From assembly GCA_023150215.1 (NCBI GenBank), contig JAKLLJ010000127.1, positions 1 to 8,641 of the forward strand: 8,641 nt of DNA. The letters run 5' to 3'. Below the pieces are notes generated by a model. The model made no database searches. It worked only from the letters and a program-made list of their open reading frames with translations, and had not been told where the DNA came from. This DNA is from Thauera sp. (GTDB taxonomy: Bacteria > Pseudomonadota > Gammaproteobacteria > Burkholderiales > Rhodocyclaceae). The translations under genes were made by a program, and so were the position numbers. Positions 4,610 to 8,641 of the stretch are shown in pieces; within the stretch, counting starts at the first letter, position 1; each line of letters begins with the position of its first letter.

Positions 4610-5494
4610 TCAGCGTCCGGGCGCGAGCAGGAACGGGATCATCGCGTCGGCGCAGGTGTCCGGGTCTTCCTGCATGAAGCAGTGGCCGCCGGGTATCTCC
4701 TGGCAGCCGACGTTGGCCTGGCCCGCCGCCCAGCGCGTGATCGAGCGTGCAGCGAAGGCGAAGGTGGTGCGCCCGCGCAGCGCGAGCACCGGCTGGCGGA
4801 TGCGCGCGAGCGAGGACCATAGCCGGCGCGGGTAGGAGGCGAAGATCTCGGCTTCGCGGGTCGGCCGGCACTTGAGTTCGACGCCGCCTCCCGGAACGTC
4901 ACGCAGGGCGTGGTCGATGTAGGCCTGGAAGCAATCCTCGCGCCAGCCGCGGAACACGCCGCGCCCATGCAGGTTGGCGTGCGCTGTGAGGCGATCCGGC
5001 CAGTGGTGGCGCCGATTGCGCGCGCCCGCGGCGAGCTTGTTGCGCGAGGCCAGGCCGACCAGGTCGGAGAGCGCCATCATGCCGATCATCGCCGGCGAGA
5101 ACAGCACCGGATCGAGCAGCACCCCCCGCGCGAAGGTGTGCGGGTGATGCGCCAGCATCAGGCAGGTCAGCACGCTGCCGAAGCTGTGTCCCGCGGCATG
5201 CACCGGCACCTGGCCGAACTGCGGCGCATGTGCGAGCCACGCCTCCGCCGCCATCTCCGCGGCATGGTTCCAACCGCGGAAGCGGCCGCCATGGTCGCTG
5301 TCGCCATGGCCCTGCACGTCCGAGAGGAAAAGGTCGAAGTGTTCTTCCAGGCGTTTGAGCAGCGGCGAGTAGGTGAGCGAGCTCAATCCGTTGCCGTGCA
5401 GGAAGTGGATGACCGGGCGCCCGCTGGGCAGGCTGTGATGGCCGCGCAGCGTGAAGCCGGCAGAAGTGTGGTGGGTCCAGCTGTGGAGCTTCAT
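4610..5494 (-). CDS. Alpha/beta hydrolase
   Basis: A 294-residue alpha/beta hydrolase, probably cytoplasmic since no signal peptide is seen. Motifs in order: the oxyanion-loop HGNG (33-36); SDVQGHGDSD (58-67); the nucleophile elbow GHSFGS with S104; and the catalytic histidine in PGGHCF (H271). The acid is less clear. The usual place after strand 7 reads LALRGRTTFAF with no Asp or Glu. D128 in LLDPV, after strand 6, is a possible substitute known from some relatives. A lid region rich in Arg and Trp lies at about 150-225. The substrate cannot be told; it could be an esterase, lipase or C-C hydrolase. ATG at 5494 gives MKLHSWTH; an ATG at 5524 would add ten residues, and neither has a good ribosome site. 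It follows the c-di-GMP enzyme gene by 59 nt on the same strand, so cotranscription is possible. Confidence 0.88.
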   Translation of the reverse strand: MKLHSWTHHTSAGFTLRGHHSLPSGRPVIHFLHGNGLSSLTYSPLLKRLEEHFDLFLSDVQGHGDSDHGGRFRGWNHAAEMAAEAWLAHAPQFGQVPVHAAGHSFGSVLTCLMLAHHPHTFARGVLLDPVLFSPAMIGMMALSDLVGLASRNKLAAGARNRRHHWPDRLTAHANLHGRGVFRGWREDCFQAYIDHALRDVPGGGVELKCRPTREAEIFASYPRRLWSSLARIRQPVLALRGRTTFAFAARSITRWAAGQANVGCQEIPGGHCFMQEDPDTCADAMIPFLLAPGR

Positions 5495-5553
5495 GTTCCG
5501 GAGGCAGGGTGGCCTCGTCGGCATCGACGCGGCAGTGTTCGGTTTCGGGGAAC

Positions 5554-8500
5554 TCACGCAGATGCGGGCGGGGGCGGATCGCCGGCTGCCGCGCCTTCTG
5601 CGAACGGGGGGAGAGTCTGCCACGAAAACCAGCCCGTCACGTGCGCGGCGGGCATCGGACGGGCGATGCCGTAGCCCTGGCCCAGACGGCAGCCGAGCGC
5701 GATCAGGGCCGCCGCATGGGCTGGGGTCTCGACGCCTTCGGCGATCACTTCGCGGTCGAAGGTGCGGGCGAGCTGGACGACGGCTGCGACGATCGCGCGC
5801 GCATCCTTGTCGTCGAGCATGTCGAGCACGAAGCTGCGGTCGATCTTCAGACGATCGACCGGCAACTGGCGCAGGTGGCGCAGCGAAGCGTAACCGGTGC
5901 CGAAGTCGTCGAGTGCGATGCGCACACCGAGGCGGCGGCAGGCGTCGAGCACGTCCATCGCCAGGCTCACGTCGTCGAGCGCGGTGGATTCGAGGATCTC
6001 GAGTTCGAGCCGCGAGGGCGGGATGTCGGGGTGACGTTCGAGTGCGCTGCGCACGTCGGCGACGAAGCCGGGCATCAGCAGCGGCCGGGCGCCGACGTTG
6101 ACGCTGACGCTGAGGTCGAGGCCGGCGTCGCGGCAGCGCTCGAGCTGGCCGAGGGCGCTGTCGATCACCCACTGGCCGAGGCGCTTCTCGAGCTCGCTGC
6201 CCTCGAGGTCGGGCAGGAACTCGGCCGGAGCCAGCAGCCCCCGGTCGGGATGCTGCCAGCGCAACAAGGCCTCCATGCCGAGCGCACGGCCGTCGATCAT
6301 GTCGACCTGAGGCTGGTAGTGGAGCACGAACTCCTGCCTGGAAAGGGCTTGCTCGAGGCGGTCGACACGCTGCTTGCGGATGCGCTGCTGGGTCTCGACT
6401 TCGGCATCGAAGAACTGGATGCAGTTGCGCCCCCGCTGCTTGGCGCGGTACATCGCCTGGTCGGCGTGGCGCAACAGCGTTTCGGAGTCGGCGTCGTCCT
6501 CGGGGAACAGGGTGACCCCGATGCTCGCCGAGACGCTGACCTGATCGCTGGCGAGCTGCAGTGGGGCGCGGATCGCCTCCAGCACGCGCTCGAGCACGCG
6601 CTTGCTTTCCATGTCCTCGAGCAGCAGCACGAACTCGTCGCCGCCCAGGCGGGCCACCGTATCGCTCGCGCGCAGGATCGCGTTGAGACGGTCCACGATC
6701 GCCACCAGCACCTGGTCGCCGGCTTCGTGCCCGTACTGGTCGTTGATCGGCTTGAAGCCGTCGAGGTCGATCACGCAGACCGCGAGCGGCTTCCGGGTAC
6801 GGCGCGCATGGGCGATCGCCTGGCGCAGGCGGTCGTCGAGCAGGCGGCGGTTGGGGGCGCCGGTCAGCGGGTCGAAATAGGCGATGCGGTTGAGCTCTTC
6901 CTCGTGCTGCTTGAGCCGGCTGATGTCGGAGAACATGGCCAGGTGATGCGTGATCCGGCCCTTCGCGTCGCGCACCCGGCTGATCGAGAGCACCTCGGCG
7001 AAGTCGCCGCCGTCCTTGCGCCGGTTCCAGAGCTCGCCCTGCCAGTGGTCGTTCGCCTCGAGCGATTGCCACATCGCGCGGTAGAACTCGCGGCTCTGGC
7101 GTCCGGAGTTGAGCATGCCCGGATCGCGGCCGAGGCTCTCCTCGCGGCTGTAGCCGGTGATGCGGCAGAAGGCCGGATTGACGTCGACGATGCGGTTGTC
7201 GGCGTCGGTGATCACGATCGCTTCGTAACTCGACGAGAACACGCTCGCCGCCAGGCGCAGCTTATCCTCGCTGGCCTTGCGCCGGCTGATGTCGACTTGC
7301 GCGCCGGTGAGCAGCAGCGCCCGGCCGTCGGCGTCGCGGCGGACCGCGAGTGCGCGGTCATGCACCCACACCCAGTGCTCGTCGTGGTGGCGCAGGCGCA
7401 GGTCCTGTTCGTAGAACGGGGTCTCGCCGCGAATGTGGCGTTCGAGTTCCTCATCGGCTTCGGCCAGGTCGTCCGGATGCACGCGCGTGCGCCAGCACGA
7501 GCGCTCGCCCGTGATGTGCGCGCTCGAATCCAGCCCGAGGATCTGCGCCCAGCGGGCGTCGGCCCGCCATTCGCCGGTTTCGAGGTTCCATTCCCAACTG
7601 CCGGCCTGAGTGGCCTCGACGACGTTGCGCAGGTGATGGCGTTCGAGTTCGACCTCGGCCGCGAGCCGTTGGCTGGCGTCGTTGGCGCGCGACAGTGCGA
7701 GGTTGCGCTGTGTCAGTCGGACAAGCAGCAGCACGATGGTGACGAGGGCGAGGCTGAGTGCGAACAGCGAGTCCTTGTAGCGCGTCCACACGTCGTTCCA
7801 GGTGAATGCGGGGCTGGCGTCGAACGGCGCGACGCGCAGCGTGCGCAGGACTTCCTCGACCGCCGAGTAGTCGGCCGCGATGGTGAATCCGTGGATGCGG
7901 GCGGCGCGCGCGGCCGGATGGGCAGCGTCGAGGCTGAGCGCCAGCGCCACGATGCGCCGCACCACCGCCTGATCGGCACGGCTGAGCGCGACCAACGGCC
8001 ATTCCGGGTACAGCCGGGTCGAGCTGTGCAGCGGAAAGCCGGGCCAGGTCTGCGGGTTGAGCACGCGCAGCGCGGACAGGTCGCGACCTTCCGCGGTGAG
8101 TCGCTCGAGCAGGCCGGTGCGCACGAAGCCGGCGTCCACCCTGGCGTCGAGAACCGCGTCGATCACGCTGTCATGGCTCTGGCCGAGGGGGAGGATGCGC
8201 AGCGAGGCCGGGTCCGTCCCTGCCGCGTGCAGCTCGAAGGCCTGTGCCGGGTAGGTGCCGAGGAAATTGGCCTGGGTGGTGCCGATCCGCTTGCCGGCGA
8301 GGTCGGCGAGGGTCGCAAAACGGCGGTCGGCGGCGCGCACCAGGATCACGCCGCCGAACTCGGTGAGCGGTTGGCCCTCATGTTCGCCGACCAGCGTGGC
8401 GATCGCCCCCGACAAGGGGTTCGATGCGCGCAGGGCGATGAAATGAGCCGGGTTGGTGAGCAGCAGGTCGAGCTTGCCTTGCGCGAGTGCGCTGCTCGCC

Positions 8501-8641
8501 TCGCCGTCGTCGAGTGCGCGCAAGTCGACGTGCACACCATCGAGGCTGGCGTTCAGGTAGTCGATGAAGGGTTGCCAGGCGGCCTCGACCACCGCCTTGG
8601 GGCGTGAGGAGTGCACGCCGAAGCTGAGCCGGGTCTCGGCC
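5554..8641 (-). CDS. Membrane c-di-GMP enzyme: PhnD-like sensor, TM, PAS-PAS, GGDEF, EAL (5' partial)
   Basis: At least 1,028 residues; the N-terminus is cut by the right edge. Positions below count from the GTG at 8616, although the frame stays open beyond it. Domains: a phosphonate/phosphate-type periplasmic binding domain (about 1-260; TNPAHF at 54-59, GKRIGTTQ at 108-115); one membrane helix (283-300); a short linker helix; a PAS_3-type domain (about 330-447, ending VDISRRK); a second PAS (about 453-568, NPAFCRITGYS); GGDEF (575-740); and EAL (750-1000). The GGDEF motif is intact (658-662), and an RxxD inhibitory site (R649-D652) lies five residues before it. The EAL side keeps E782 in EALLRW, N840, E876, DDFGTGY (903-909), KID (924-926), AEGVET (959-964) and QGY (980-982). 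Both diguanylate cyclase and phosphodiesterase activities look possible. It probably senses a periplasmic ligand and adjusts c-di-GMP, hence motility or biofilm formation. The ligand is unknown. Confidence 0.95.
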   Translation of the reverse strand, partial: AETRLSFGVHSSRPKAVVEAAWQPFIDYLNASLDGVHVDLRALDDGEASSALAQGKLDLLLTNPAHFIALRASNPLSGAIATLVGEHEGQPLTEFGGVILVRAADRRFATLADLAGKRIGTTQANFLGTYPAQAFELHAAGTDPASLRILPLGQSHDSVIDAVLDARVDAGFVRTGLLERLTAEGRDLSALRVLNPQTWPGFPLHSSTRLYPEWPLVALSRADQAVVRRIVALALSLDAAHPAARAARIHGFTIAADYSAVEEVLRTLRVAPFDASPAFTWNDVWTRYKDSLFALSLALVTIVLLLVRLTQRNLALSRANDASQRLAAEVELERHHLRNVVEATQAGSWEWNLETGEWRADARWAQILGLDSSAHITGERSCWRTRVHPDDLAEADEELERHIRGETPFYEQDLRLRHHDEHWVWVHDRALAVRRDADGRALLLTGAQVDISRRKASEDKLRLAASVFSSSYEAIVITDADNRIVDVNPAFCRITGYSREESLGRDPGMLNSGRQSREFYRAMWQSLEANDHWQGELWNRRKDGGDFAEVLSISRVRDAKGRITHHLAMFSDISRLKQHEEELNRIAYFDPLTGAPNRRLLDDRLRQAIAHARRTRKPLAVCVIDLDGFKPINDQYGHEAGDQVLVAIVDRLNAILRASDTVARLGGDEFVLLLEDMESKRVLERVLEAIRAPLQLASDQVSVSASIGVTLFPEDDADSETLLRHADQAMYRAKQRGRNCIQFFDAEVETQQRIRKQRVDRLEQALSRQEFVLHYQPQVDMIDGRALGMEALLRWQHPDRGLLAPAEFLPDLEGSELEKRLGQWVIDSALGQLERCRDAGLDLSVSVNVGARPLLMPGFVADVRSALERHPDIPPSRLELEILESTALDDVSLAMDVLDACRRLGVRIALDDFGTGYASLRHLRQLPVDRLKIDRSFVLDMLDDKDARAIVAAVVQLARTFDREVIAEGVETPAHAAALIALGCRLGQGYGIARPMPAAHVTGWFSWQTLPPFAEGAAAGDPPPPASA

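Noticed and set aside
4566..4619. Intrinsic terminator between yaeQ and the hydrolase gene
   Set aside because: Only a 5-bp stem and no T run on either strand. It is recorded as a weak hairpin, not called as a terminator.
4610..7072. An 820-residue minus-strand frame appearing to extend the hydrolase upstream
   Set aside because: Upstream of 5494 it is an Arg/Pro/Ala-rich shadow of the GGDEF-EAL gene. Hydrolase-like sequence begins at MKLHSW.
5509..8607. A 1,032-residue open frame on the plus strand opposite the GGDEF-EAL gene
   Set aside because: Its composition (runs of Glu, Val, Ala, His, Arg) is what high-GC codons give when read on the opposite strand. It has no recognisable domain, while the minus strand carries five intact domains.
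1..8641. Search for tRNA, CRISPR, IS ends, toxin-antitoxin pairs or prophage genes
   Set aside because: No cloverleaf-like sequence, regularly spaced repeats, transposase motifs or terminal inverted repeats were seen by reading. A covariance-model scan for RNAs would be the decisive test.

Overview
The window is GC-rich (about two thirds G+C by eye) with dense coding on both strands. Gene content and protein style (PiT phosphate permease, DUF3301, YaeQ, a PAS-GGDEF-EAL protein with a PhnD-like sensor) suggest a betaproteobacterium of the Thauera/Azoarcus (Rhodocyclales) kind. That placement is an inference from protein resemblance, not a search. No tRNA, rRNA, CRISPR array, insertion sequence or prophage gene is visible.

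Layout. (1) Positions 1-586, plus strand: the last 61 residues of a PiT phosphate permease, then a small membrane-anchored DUF3301 protein. (2) Positions 583-2687, minus strand: a three-gene unit read from right to left. It holds a divergent FabI-type enoyl-ACP reductase, a compact protein with protein-kinase-like motifs whose reading frame is broken, and an atypical GTP cyclohydrolase I. (3) Positions 2688-2875: a divergent regulatory region with repeated TTGC/GCAA elements. (4) Positions 2876-4548, plus strand: a tightly packed unit of a HAD-fold protein (Swiss Army Knife RNA-repair type), an unrecognised protein with a broken frame, and YaeQ. (5) Positions 4610-8641, minus strand: a large membrane c-di-GMP enzyme (5' end outside the window) followed by an alpha/beta hydrolase.

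Two genes carry single-base frameshifts, and both best sites are runs of four C: one at 1788-1791 that needs one more C, and one at 3873-3876 that needs one fewer. The second makes the unknown gene run on into yaeQ as a false 394-residue (397-codon-class) fusion; the real layout is two genes overlapping at TGATG. Sequencing error is the simplest explanation for both, but real lesions cannot be excluded from sequence alone.

No obvious large new system is present. The best leads are the fabI-like / kinase-like / folE-like unit, in which all three proteins differ from their textbook relatives, and the HAD-SAK / unknown / YaeQ unit, which pairs two protein families with nucleic-acid-processing folds.
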